From the NCBI GenBank assembly GCA_002427105.1, contig DIPM01000014.1, forward strand, positions 1 to 22,996: a stretch of 22,996 nucleotides of DNA, written 5' to 3'. The notes below the pieces were generated by a model. That model was given only the letters and a program-made list of their open reading frames with translations. It made no database searches and was not told the DNA's origin. Source of the DNA: Marinilabiliaceae bacterium UBA5488 (lineage in GTDB: Bacteria > Bacteroidota > Bacteroidia > Bacteroidales > Marinilabiliaceae). This document shows, piece by piece, positions 8,081 through 15,686 of the stretch. The stretch's first letter is position 1, and every line of letters starts with the position of its first letter. A program made the position numbers and the translations under genes.

Positions 8081-8866
8081 ATGGGACTTATTAAAAGGTT
8101 TTCGGGTGAGGTATGTTACCTTGAACTAAACAGACCAGAGAAACGCAATGCATTAAGCAAATCGGTTGTTATCGAGCTGACACGTTTTTTTCGGGAGAGC
8201 CATGATTCCAATCAATTCAAGGTCCTGGTCATAAGCGGCAACGGAGGTTTCTTTTCTGCAGGTGCTGATTTGGAATGGATGAAGAGCGGCATGAGTCAAT
8301 CTGAGAGCGAAAACCTTGAAGATGCACAACTCTTCAACAAGCTCTACTCTACTATGTACAATTACCCTAAACCCTTAATAGTAAAGGTTGATAAAGGAGC
8401 ATACGGAGGTGCTATAGGCTTGATGGCCTGCGCTGACATCGTGACTACAACAGCCGATGCCGAGTTCCAATTCAGTGAACCTATGCTGGGTCTGGTTCCT
8501 GCCACCATAGCACCATATATTATAAGGCGCATCGGCTTAACTATGACAAAACAGCTATTCCTGACGGCAATGAAGTTTGACGGAAACGAGGCATTTAATT
8601 ATGGTCTGGTTAATTATCTTTTCAGCGAAGAACAGTTGGCTATAAAAACGCGTGAATTAGCCTCAACAATTATCAAGAATAGCCCTTCAGCCCTAAAAGA
8701 GACCAAGCTTCTACTGAACCGTTTGGGCAACTATATTGTTCCTATAAGCGAAGAAGAAGAGCAGCATTGTGCCGGTATTATAGCCCGGGCACGAAGATCT
8801 GCCGATGGACAAGAAGGAGTTAAAGCCTTCTTTGAGAAACGAAAACCGGAGTGGAATGACCTATAA
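8081..8866 (+). CDS. liuC: Methylglutaconyl-CoA hydratase (enoyl-CoA hydratase family)
   Basis: A 261-residue crotonase-fold protein, of normal length. It would add water to 3-methylglutaconyl-CoA to give HMG-CoA. The oxyanion and CoA-binding motif FFSAGADLEWM sits near 57-67. AYGGAIGLMACADI (about 106-119) and FSEPMLGLVPATIAPYI (E133 as likely catalytic acid/base) follow. The ADLEWM and AYGG.x.GL patterns, with no Glu at the first catalytic position of ordinary enoyl-CoA hydratases, are typical of methylglutaconyl-CoA hydratases (LiuC/AUH-like). It sits between the two carboxylase subunits and overlaps the next gene by 11 bases, so the three are probably translated together. A generic enoyl-CoA hydratase is the alternative. 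Confidence 0.85.
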   Translation: MGLIKRFSGEVCYLELNRPEKRNALSKSVVIELTRFFRESHDSNQFKVLVISGNGGFFSAGADLEWMKSGMSQSESENLEDAQLFNKLYSTMYNYPKPLIVKVDKGAYGGAIGLMACADIVTTTADAEFQFSEPMLGLVPATIAPYIIRRIGLTMTKQLFLTAMKFDGNEAFNYGLVNYLFSEEQLAIKTRELASTIIKNSPSALKETKLLLNRLGNYIVPISEEEEQHCAGIIARARRSADGQEGVKAFFEKRKPEWNDL

Positions 8867-10835
8867 AAATATTGCTTTTCGTCCTATCAGACGATTACTA
8901 ATTGCCAACAGAGGGGAAATAGCGCAACGTATTGTAAAAAGCGCCCGTAAGATGGGCATCACAACCATAGGCTTGATTACTGACAGAGAACCGATAAGCG
9001 TGGCCGATGAGACGGTTTTGCTTAAAGGTTCCTCCCTTGCCGAGACCTTTTTGAATGCCCGGGCGATTATAGCTCTTGCCCTACAACATAGAGCCGACGC
9101 TATTCATCCGGGTTATGGATTTCTCTCAGAAAACGCTGAGTTTGCCCGTCAGGTCGAAGCAGCAGGGCTTATATTTATAGGCCCTTCGCCTGATGCGATT
9201 GAAAAGATGGGTAACAAAATGGCGGCGCGCCGAATAGCGACAGACAACAAGGTGCCTGTTATACAGTCACTTGAAGGCACTATTAATGAGATTTCAAAGC
9301 AGGCAGGGCAACTGCACTATCCCCTTCTGATAAAGGCTGCAGCCGGTGGCGGTGGCAAAGGCATGGTCAAAGTGGAACAGCCTGATATGCTTGCCGAAAA
9401 GTTGTCGCAAACATCCCGCGAGGCAAAGAGTTATTTTGGGGATGGAACTGTTTATGTAGAGCAATATCTCGAGAACCCACGTCATATTGAAGTTCAGGTA
9501 TTTGGTGATATGGATGGTAATATTGTGCACATCTTCGAACGTGAATGTAGCATACAACGGCGCTTTCAAAAGATTATCGAAGAAGCCCCAAGTCCCTCTC
9601 TCAGCCCCGGCAAACGCCAGGAGCTGACAGCAGATGCTTTGCTTCTGGCTAAGTCCATTGGATATTATAATGCCGGCACTGTGGAGTTTCTGCTTGACAG
9701 CAAAGGCAAGCACTATTTCCTGGAAATGAATACCCGTTTGCAGGTAGAACATGCCGTAACGGAGAGCATTACTGGCATTGACCTGGTAGAACTTCAGCTG
9801 ATTGTTGCCATGGGACTGTCTTTGCCGCTAAAGCAAGATGATATAAAAATCAATGGTCACTCGATTGAGAGCCGTATTTACGCCGAAGATCCTACGCGTG
9901 ACTTTATGCCCTCACCCGGTTCTGTTGAAAAAGTAAAATGGCCTGATCAGGCGCTTGCGCGTACCGACACGTGGTTTGATAAAACCACTGTGATAGAGCC
10001 TGATTTCGACCCTATGCTGGCCAAAATTATCACTCACTCAGCTTCCCGCCCGGGAGCAACGGCAAAGCAGATAAATGCCTTAGAAAAGACCGTAATTATA
10101 GGGCTAAGCAATAATATTGATTATCTCAAAAGCATTTTCCTAAGTCAAAGCTTTATTTCGGGAGATACAACAACGGCCTTTTGTTCTGAGCATTATTATA
10201 AACCCTCTCAGATTATAAACCCTGAGCTGGCAGCTTTAGCAGCTTTGGCTCTGCAAATACTTTACAGAAACGATGGGGACAGCGTGTGGCAGCAAACAGG
10301 ATTTTGGCGAATTGATCAACAGCTGAATATTGAGGTAAATGGTGATTTATATCATCTTGCCTGGCAAAAAGGGGCATCTTCTCTCTCTGTTGTTGTTAAT
10401 GGCAACAATCGTTATAAAATGGAGAATCTTAAATTAAGCTATTCAAGCCTTAGCTTTAGTATTTCGGGCGAAAGCTTTCAGTTTGCCTGGGCATATAACA
10501 AGAATAATATTTTAATTTTGGAGAATCCTTCCGGCAGATGGCTAATAAATGAGATGTTGACCAAACAAAAGCTGAAGAAACAAGGCCGCACTAATTTGAG
10601 AAACGACAGCCAGCTTCTGGCTCCTATTCCCGGGAAAATTATCGAGGTAAGGGTGCAGCCGGGCGACCGCATAAGTGCGGGCGATGCATTGGTAATCCTG
10701 GAAGCGATGAAAATGGAGAATCGCCTAAGCGCGGCAGAAGACGGCGTGGTGAAGTCGGTTCGTGCCCGGGCAGGGCAACAGGTAAAGGCTAACGACATAT
10801 TGATTGATATTGAAATAAAGCATTTAGAACAATAA
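8856..10835 (+). CDS. mccA: 3-methylcrotonyl-CoA carboxylase, biotin carboxylase/BCCP (alpha) subunit
   Basis: A 659-residue subunit that carboxylates biotin with ATP and bicarbonate and carries the biotin. It has an N-terminal biotin carboxylase domain (RLLIANRGEIA, IHPGYGFLSEN), ATP-grasp loop GGGGKG (about 164-169), ERECSIQRR, and NTRLQVEH with R294. A less conserved linker (about 440-580) joins it to a C-terminal biotinyl domain with EAMKMEN, where K619 is biotinylated. The start used is ATG 8856, preceded by GGAG four bases upstream. A farther ATG at 8805 would add 17 residues from inside the hydratase gene with no homologous look. It pairs with the carboxyltransferase two genes upstream. 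The domain set matches methylcrotonyl-, propionyl- and geranyl-CoA carboxylases, so context decides the name. Confidence 0.9.
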   Translation: MTYKNIAFRPIRRLLIANRGEIAQRIVKSARKMGITTIGLITDREPISVADETVLLKGSSLAETFLNARAIIALALQHRADAIHPGYGFLSENAEFARQVEAAGLIFIGPSPDAIEKMGNKMAARRIATDNKVPVIQSLEGTINEISKQAGQLHYPLLIKAAAGGGGKGMVKVEQPDMLAEKLSQTSREAKSYFGDGTVYVEQYLENPRHIEVQVFGDMDGNIVHIFERECSIQRRFQKIIEEAPSPSLSPGKRQELTADALLLAKSIGYYNAGTVEFLLDSKGKHYFLEMNTRLQVEHAVTESITGIDLVELQLIVAMGLSLPLKQDDIKINGHSIESRIYAEDPTRDFMPSPGSVEKVKWPDQALARTDTWFDKTTVIEPDFDPMLAKIITHSASRPGATAKQINALEKTVIIGLSNNIDYLKSIFLSQSFISGDTTTAFCSEHYYKPSQIINPELAALAALALQILYRNDGDSVWQQTGFWRIDQQLNIEVNGDLYHLAWQKGASSLSVVVNGNNRYKMENLKLSYSSLSFSISGESFQFAWAYNKNNILILENPSGRWLINEMLTKQKLKKQGRTNLRNDSQLLAPIPGKIIEVRVQPGDRISAGDALVILEAMKMENRLSAAEDGVVKSVRARAGQQVKANDILIDIEIKHLEQ

Positions 10836-10863
10836 AACATCAACTGAAAAACACGATAATTTA

Positions 10864-12003
10864 ATGGATCCACTATTGAATGAGCAGCATGAAGCGCTGA
10901 GAATGGAAATTAGAGAATTTGCAGAAAAGGTGATTGCGCCTCATGCAGCCAGACTTGACGAAAAAGAAGAGTTCTCGGTTGAGCTCACAAAAAAAATGAG
11001 CGAACAAGGAATCCTGGGTATGAATATGCCCAGGCAATATGGCGGACGAGGACTTGACACCCTTTCATATATTATTGCTGTTGAAGAACTTGCGCGCGTT
11101 GACAGCTCACAAGCCGCTACTGTGGTAGCTCACAACAGCTTAGGATTAGTGCCTATTTTGGATTATGGCAGCGAAGAACAAAAAGAGAAATATCTCCCCC
11201 AGCTAACAAAAGGAGGAAAATTGTGGGCCTTCGGATTAACGGAAGAGAATGCAGGCTCAGATGCCCGCGGCACCGAAACAACAGCTCTTCGTGATGGTGA
11301 TGAATGGCTGATTAACGGCTCAAAACGATATATAACAAACGCTTCCACACCTCTTACCCTGGGCGTTACTTTACAGGTTATGACGCAGGATGAAAAAGAT
11401 CAGCCAAGGCTGACAACCATCCTGGTTGAAAAGGGAACGCCGGGCTTCTCCACTACCCGTATGCTTGGAAAACTAATGTGGCGGGCAGCTGATACAGCTC
11501 GCATAAGCATCAAAAATTGCCGTGTACCCTACTCCAACCTGCTTGGTCAGGAAGGTCAGGGAGCCCGATATATGCTAAAGACCCTCGATGGAGGCCGCTT
11601 GTCTGTTGCTGCCATGGGTTTGGGACTTGCGCAGGGGGCCTTCGAAATGGCTGTCAAACATGCAGGAAGCCGCAAGCAGTTTGGCAAGCCCATAGGGCGC
11701 AATCAGGCCATCAGCTTTAAACTTGCAGATATGGATATGAAGTTGGAACTTGCGCGCAACACCCTATATAAGGCCTGTTGGCTAAAAGACAAGGGCCTGC
11801 CTTACAGTCGCGAGGCGGCAATTGCAAAACTTTACACTTCAGAGATGGCACGTGAGATTGCCGATGAAGCAGTCCAGATATTTGGCGGCTCAGGTCTTTT
11901 TAAGGACAATCCCATTGAGCGCTTTTACCGTGATCAGCGTCTGCTGCAGATTGGTGAGGGTACATCCGAGATATTAAGGCTGGTAATAGCAAGAACACTT
12001 TAG
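10864..12003 (+). CDS. Acyl-CoA dehydrogenase, short/branched-chain type; candidate isovaleryl-CoA dehydrogenase
   Basis: A 379-residue FAD-dependent acyl-CoA dehydrogenase with the usual N-helical, beta and C-helical parts. Visible are LTEENAGSD (flavin/substrate region), GSKRYITN, RKQFGKPI (FAD/dimer region), QIFGGSG and the C-terminal GEGTSEI. By context it should oxidise isovaleryl-CoA to 3-methylcrotonyl-CoA, the substrate of the carboxylase upstream. The catalytic glutamate is at the SCAD/MCAD position (E365 in GEGTSE). The position that holds Glu in classical isovaleryl-CoA dehydrogenases, just before the Arg of LDGGRL, is Gly (G244). So it is not a classical IVD, and butyryl-CoA, 2-methylbutyryl-CoA or isobutyryl-CoA remain possible substrates. 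Gaps of 28 bases on both sides suit operon membership. Electrons would go to an electron-transfer flavoprotein, not seen here. Confidence 0.85.
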   Translation: MDPLLNEQHEALRMEIREFAEKVIAPHAARLDEKEEFSVELTKKMSEQGILGMNMPRQYGGRGLDTLSYIIAVEELARVDSSQAATVVAHNSLGLVPILDYGSEEQKEKYLPQLTKGGKLWAFGLTEENAGSDARGTETTALRDGDEWLINGSKRYITNASTPLTLGVTLQVMTQDEKDQPRLTTILVEKGTPGFSTTRMLGKLMWRAADTARISIKNCRVPYSNLLGQEGQGARYMLKTLDGGRLSVAAMGLGLAQGAFEMAVKHAGSRKQFGKPIGRNQAISFKLADMDMKLELARNTLYKACWLKDKGLPYSREAAIAKLYTSEMAREIADEAVQIFGGSGLFKDNPIERFYRDQRLLQIGEGTSEILRLVIARTL

Positions 12004-12031
12004 GATAGAAGTTTATGTAAACAAAATCACC

Positions 12032-13027
12032 ATGGAGGAGAGAAAAAAAGAACACATTGACCTTGCATTTTTATCACGCGTAGAAGGTGCCGAAGCTAAT
12101 CGCCACTTTTACTACGAACCGCTATTATCGCCACATCCGGACGCTAAATCCAAGCCTGTCACTTTCGCCGGTAAAACGATGCAGATGCCCTTATGGATAT
12201 CCAGCATGACCGGGGGCACGGCAAGCGCCAAGGATATAAACCGTAATCTGGCGCAAGCCTGCGCAGAGTTCGGCTTAGGAATGGGTCTGGGTTCTTGCCG
12301 CATATTACTTGAAGACGACAAACATCTGGCCGACTTTGACGTCCGCCCAATTATGGGCGATGATGTGCCGCTTTTTGCAAATATCGGCATAGCGCAGCTG
12401 GAAAAAATGGCCGGGGAAGCTTCGTTTGAAAAAATTGAACAACTCGTTTCCCTCCTTCGTGCGGACGGTCTTATCATACACGTAAATCCTTTGCAGGAGG
12501 CATTTCAGCCCGAAGGCGACTTGCTGGAATTTTCACCCATAGAAACAATACGGCAATTTATGGAAAAAACAAAGCTGCGAGTTATAGTTAAAGAGGTTGG
12601 TCAGGGAATGGGGCCTGAAAGTCTCAGGGTCTTACTTGCCCTTCCACTGGAGGCTGTTGAGTTTGGAGCCCTGGGAGGCACTAACTTCACTCGTCTGGAA
12701 TTAATGCGGCAAAGCGGCTTCGACACAAGAGTCTTCGAGGGTTTTGCTACTTTGGGGCACACAGCCGAAGAGATGACAGGATTTGTCAACAACATAGTTG
12801 ATGAATCAAACGAAATCCAATGCCGTAATATTATCATTTCGGGTGGTATAAGCAATATCCTGGACGGATACAGATTGGTGAAAATAAGCAAAATGCCGGC
12901 TCTCTTTGGCATGGGCTCGGAGTTCCTAAAACACGCAGCTACTGATTATCCGACACTTAGAACCTTTGTCACTCAGATTAAAAAAAGCACTGAGCTGGCC
13001 GATGCTTATTTGCGAATACGGCAGTAA
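12032..13027 (+). CDS. fni: Type 2 isopentenyl-diphosphate delta-isomerase (FMN-dependent)
   Basis: A 331-residue TIM-barrel flavoprotein that interconverts IPP and DMAPP using reduced FMN. It starts with the family signature RKKEHI. SSMTGG (phosphate/FMN), MGLGSCR, FANIG, the metal-binding HVNPLQEAFQPEGD block, VKEVG, GGTNFTRLE, ISGGI and GMGSEFL follow in the expected order and length. It is a cytoplasmic homotetramer or octamer in known members. It marks the change from leucine-type genes to mevalonate genes: the acyl-CoA dehydrogenase gene ends 28 bases before and the HMG-CoA reductase gene begins 20 bases after. Confidence 0.93.
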   Translation: MEERKKEHIDLAFLSRVEGAEANRHFYYEPLLSPHPDAKSKPVTFAGKTMQMPLWISSMTGGTASAKDINRNLAQACAEFGLGMGLGSCRILLEDDKHLADFDVRPIMGDDVPLFANIGIAQLEKMAGEASFEKIEQLVSLLRADGLIIHVNPLQEAFQPEGDLLEFSPIETIRQFMEKTKLRVIVKEVGQGMGPESLRVLLALPLEAVEFGALGGTNFTRLELMRQSGFDTRVFEGFATLGHTAEEMTGFVNNIVDESNEIQCRNIIISGGISNILDGYRLVKISKMPALFGMGSEFLKHAATDYPTLRTFVTQIKKSTELADAYLRIRQ

Positions 13028-13047
13028 ACGAAAAAACCCCCCTTAAT

Positions 13048-14340
13048 ATGCAACAAATCAAGGGCTTTTCAAAATTAACACGCGAGCAGAAAGTTGAATA
13101 CCTGAAGACTGCCTATAATTTAGGCGATAACTTTGAAGCGGTTTTGGAAAGCTACAGGCATCCCGACAAGCAGGCTATATTTGATGATTTTTCAGAAAAC
13201 ACCCTGACCAATTACTATCTTCCTTTTGGAGTAGCTCCTAATTTTTTGATAGACGGGCGACTATATGCCGTCCCTATGGTAATTGAAGAGAGCTCAGTGG
13301 TAGCAGCTGCCTCTCGTGCAGCTTCGTTTTGGGCAAAGAATGGGGGATTTAAAACCAAAATTCATGATACACTCAAAACCGGAGATATCTGGTTTGAGTG
13401 GAATGGCGACTTGGCGGCAATCAGGGAGTTTAAAGCCGAATTATCAGCCTTCTTAAAGCAAACTACAAATGCACTCACCTCATCTATGGAGAAACGAGGC
13501 GGAGGAATCAGCAGCATTGAAATACTGCCCCTTAAAGGCATGGAAGGACTATATCGGCTGCATGTGACGCTTAAGACGGCAGACAGCATGGGTGCCAATT
13601 TTATCAACTCAACTCTTGAAGCAATGAAGGAACCACTCCTTAGCTTCTTTGAGAATAAAAGATACGATGCCCCGGTAATTATAATGGCCATACTGTCTAA
13701 CTACACTCCCGATTGTCTTGTTAGTTGTAGCGTATCCTGCGAAGTTGAAGCTCTAAGCCCCTACGCCGGAGGCTTGTCGGCTAAGGAATTTGCCCGTCGC
13801 TTTAAGACAGCCGTCGATATAGCCCAAAACAGTACCGAAAGGGCAGTCACCCACAATAAAGGTATTTACAATGGAGTTGATGCTGTAGTGCTGGCAACGG
13901 GCAACGACTTTCGCGCAATCGAAGCAGCCGGGCACGCCTACGCCTCACGAAATGGTTACTACAGCTCTCTGTCACATTGCAGCCTTGACAAAGGTGTTTT
14001 CACCCTGTCGCTTACTATCCCTTTGGCACTTGGCACGGTGGGAGGACTTACACGCCTGCATCCCATGGCTGCCAAAGCCCTGGAAATATTGCAGCATCCT
14101 TCAGCCCCTGAGCTGATGAGCATCGCTGCCTCTGCCGGATTGGCCAATAACTTCAGTGCTGTAGCTTCATTGGTTACGACCGGAATTCAGAAGGGGCACA
14201 TGAAACTGCATCTATCCAATATCCTCAATTTATTAGACGCAACTGATAAACAAAAGGAGGCTGCACGCAGCCATTTCCGCAATCTTACGGTAAGCGTTCA
14301 GGCCGTCAAAGAATTTATAGACTCAAATGCGAAGCTATGA
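13048..14340 (+). CDS. mvaA: Class II 3-hydroxy-3-methylglutaryl-CoA reductase
   Basis: A 430-residue soluble HMG-CoA reductase of the bacterial class II kind, with no membrane anchor. It reduces HMG-CoA to mevalonate with two NAD(P)H. The catalytic set can be read: E81 (VIEESSVVAAAS), K271 (HNKGI), D287 (ATGNDFRA) and H384 (QKGHMKLH). The cofactor motif DSMGANF lies at 179-185. NADH or NADPH preference cannot be told by eye. Its stop codon overlaps the next start (ATGA), so the GHMP kinase is probably translationally coupled. In this cluster it is the only visible consumer of HMG-CoA. The degradative role known for Pseudomonas mevalonii is unlikely here because the kinases and decarboxylase of the biosynthetic route follow. 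Confidence 0.93.
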   Translation: MQQIKGFSKLTREQKVEYLKTAYNLGDNFEAVLESYRHPDKQAIFDDFSENTLTNYYLPFGVAPNFLIDGRLYAVPMVIEESSVVAAASRAASFWAKNGGFKTKIHDTLKTGDIWFEWNGDLAAIREFKAELSAFLKQTTNALTSSMEKRGGGISSIEILPLKGMEGLYRLHVTLKTADSMGANFINSTLEAMKEPLLSFFENKRYDAPVIIMAILSNYTPDCLVSCSVSCEVEALSPYAGGLSAKEFARRFKTAVDIAQNSTERAVTHNKGIYNGVDAVVLATGNDFRAIEAAGHAYASRNGYYSSLSHCSLDKGVFTLSLTIPLALGTVGGLTRLHPMAAKALEILQHPSAPELMSIAASAGLANNFSAVASLVTTGIQKGHMKLHLSNILNLLDATDKQKEAARSHFRNLTVSVQAVKEFIDSNAKL

Positions 14341-15251
14341 AGCAAGAATTTAGAGCCAATGGGAAGCTCTTGATAACGGGCGAGTATCTTGTGTTGCAAG
14401 GCGCATGGGCTTTGGCTTTGCCGCTTAATAAAGGCCAAAGCATGAGCGTAGAAACAATAGAAGCAGCCCAACTGCATTGGCAGGCCTACTCTCAGGGCAA
14501 GCTATGGTTTGAAGCAATATTTAACAACAAGCTTAATGTTATTAAAAGCAGCGACCCTGCTTATAGTCAGCGACTTCAAAACATTCTTAACATGGCTCTT
14601 AAGCAAGACAGCGAAACTATCGAAAAAATGCTGGGAGTCAGGGTGCGCACCGAGCTGGAGTTTGACCCGCGATGGGGCTGGGGAAGCAGCTCTACCCTGC
14701 TTTACCTTTTGAGTACTTGGTTAGGAATTAATCCATACAAGCTTCTTGACCTTAGCTTTGGAGGCTCAGGCTACGATATAGCCTGTGCAGGAAGTAACAA
14801 GCCAATCTTTTACAGGCGACTCCCTCAGCAAAAGCCCGAAATCGAAGAGGTCACTTTTAATCCTCCCTTTATTGACAGGCTCTACCTGCTCTGGCTGGAG
14901 AAAAAACAAAGCTCTTCCTCCGAGGTCAAAGCCTTTTTGCAAAAAGATCAGGCTCAGCCTGAAGCCATAGAAAAAATAAACACAATAGGATGCGCCATGC
15001 TCAGGAGTCAAAGCGCCGAAGCCTTTGGCCTTTTGATGAAGCAACATGAACTTATAATAAGTCAAATTTTAAGACGCCCTATGGTAAAGGAACTTCACTT
15101 TTCTGATTTTGACGGATATATAAAATCACTTGGCGCCTGGGGTGGCGATTTTGCCCTGATAAACAGCCCTCTGCCCAATTCCGCACTATGCGGCTATTTC
15201 GCAGATAAAGGCTTCCACACACTTCTAAGCCTTAAAAGCGTTATGCTGTAA
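14337..15251 (+). CDS. GYDIA-family GHMP kinase, candidate phosphomevalonate kinase
   Basis: A 304-residue GHMP-superfamily kinase. Motif 1 is GKLLITGEYLVLQGAWALAL (8-27), the ATP loop is GWGSSSTLL (about 113-121), the family-defining FGGSGYDIACAGS follows at about 141-153, and motif 3 is SLGAWGGDFALI (about 264-275). NCBI names this Bacteroidota group 'GYDIA family GHMP kinase', with no firm function I can cite. The cluster already holds mevalonate kinase and diphosphomevalonate decarboxylase but no recognisable phosphomevalonate kinase. The simplest inference is that this protein phosphorylates mevalonate 5-phosphate. The start overlaps the HMG-CoA reductase stop by four bases. The DUF202 gene follows after 38 bases. 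Confidence 0.8.
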   Translation: MKQEFRANGKLLITGEYLVLQGAWALALPLNKGQSMSVETIEAAQLHWQAYSQGKLWFEAIFNNKLNVIKSSDPAYSQRLQNILNMALKQDSETIEKMLGVRVRTELEFDPRWGWGSSSTLLYLLSTWLGINPYKLLDLSFGGSGYDIACAGSNKPIFYRRLPQQKPEIEEVTFNPPFIDRLYLLWLEKKQSSSSEVKAFLQKDQAQPEAIEKINTIGCAMLRSQSAEAFGLLMKQHELIISQILRRPMVKELHFSDFDGYIKSLGAWGGDFALINSPLPNSALCGYFADKGFHTLLSLKSVML

Positions 15252-15289
15252 AAATACACTTGTTTACTAACCATCAATATCTGACAAAA

Positions 15290-15586
15290 ATGCACTATCA
15301 ATTGAAAGAAGACATTATTTTGCGCGACTATCTGGCTCTGGAGCGCACGCGCCTTGCCAATGAGCGAACCCTCTTTGCCTACATCCGCACCTCCCTGTAT
15401 CTGATACTCGCCGGCATTGCCTTTTTACAGCTAAGGGACTTAGAATCGCTGCAATGGCTCGGGTGGACTTCTCTGGCCGGCTCGGTGATTATTATGCTGC
15501 TCGGTATATGGCGCTACCTCCAACTCAGACGACAGTTGAACCACTATTACAAAGCTTCTTCAGAGCAGGACAAAAGCACAAGATAA
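15290..15586 (+). CDS. DUF202 two-helix membrane protein
   Basis: A 98-residue protein of the DUF202 (YidH-like) family. The signature LALERTRLANERTLFAYIRT (15-34) is typical. Two transmembrane segments lie at about 29-47 and 57-76, with charged ends. The ATG at 15290 is chosen; an in-frame TTG at 15260 would add ten residues without a clear ribosome site. No enzymatic function is known for the family. It lies inside the mevalonate cluster, 38 bases after the GHMP kinase, and is followed by a strong terminator hairpin, so it ends the first transcript segment. Its place among isoprenoid genes is unexplained. Confidence 0.75.
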   Translation: MHYQLKEDIILRDYLALERTRLANERTLFAYIRTSLYLILAGIAFLQLRDLESLQWLGWTSLAGSVIIMLLGIWRYLQLRRQLNHYYKASSEQDKSTR

Positions 15587-15608
15587 ATTAAGACAAAGCA
15601 ATCCTATT

Positions 15609-15641
15609 GCAGAACTTTTTCTTTAGTTCTGCGTTATTTTT
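15609..15641 (+). terminator. Intrinsic terminator between DUF202 and mvaD
   Basis: GCAGAACT (15609-15616) pairs perfectly with AGTTCTGC (15625-15632) across an 8-base loop, and GTTATTTTTA follows. This is a rho-independent terminator shape on the plus strand, 22 bases after the DUF202 stop and about 45 bases before the mvaD start. It should split the cluster into two transcripts or act as a partial terminator. No clear promoter for mvaD is seen after it; TATTTTTA (15635-15642) is one base off the TAnnTTTG element but has no partner. Confidence 0.75.
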
Positions 15642-15686
15642 ACCCATAGTCTAATTCAGCACTACAGCAAACCTTGATTGGATTTC

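Noticed and set aside
8805..8855. Upstream ATG start for the biotin carboxylase subunit
   Set aside because: It would add 17 non-conserved residues deep inside the hydratase gene; the ATG at 8856 has GGAG just before it.
9294..9752. A 152-codon minus-strand frame inside the biotin carboxylase gene
   Set aside because: It is antisense to conserved ATP-grasp sequence and has no independent support.
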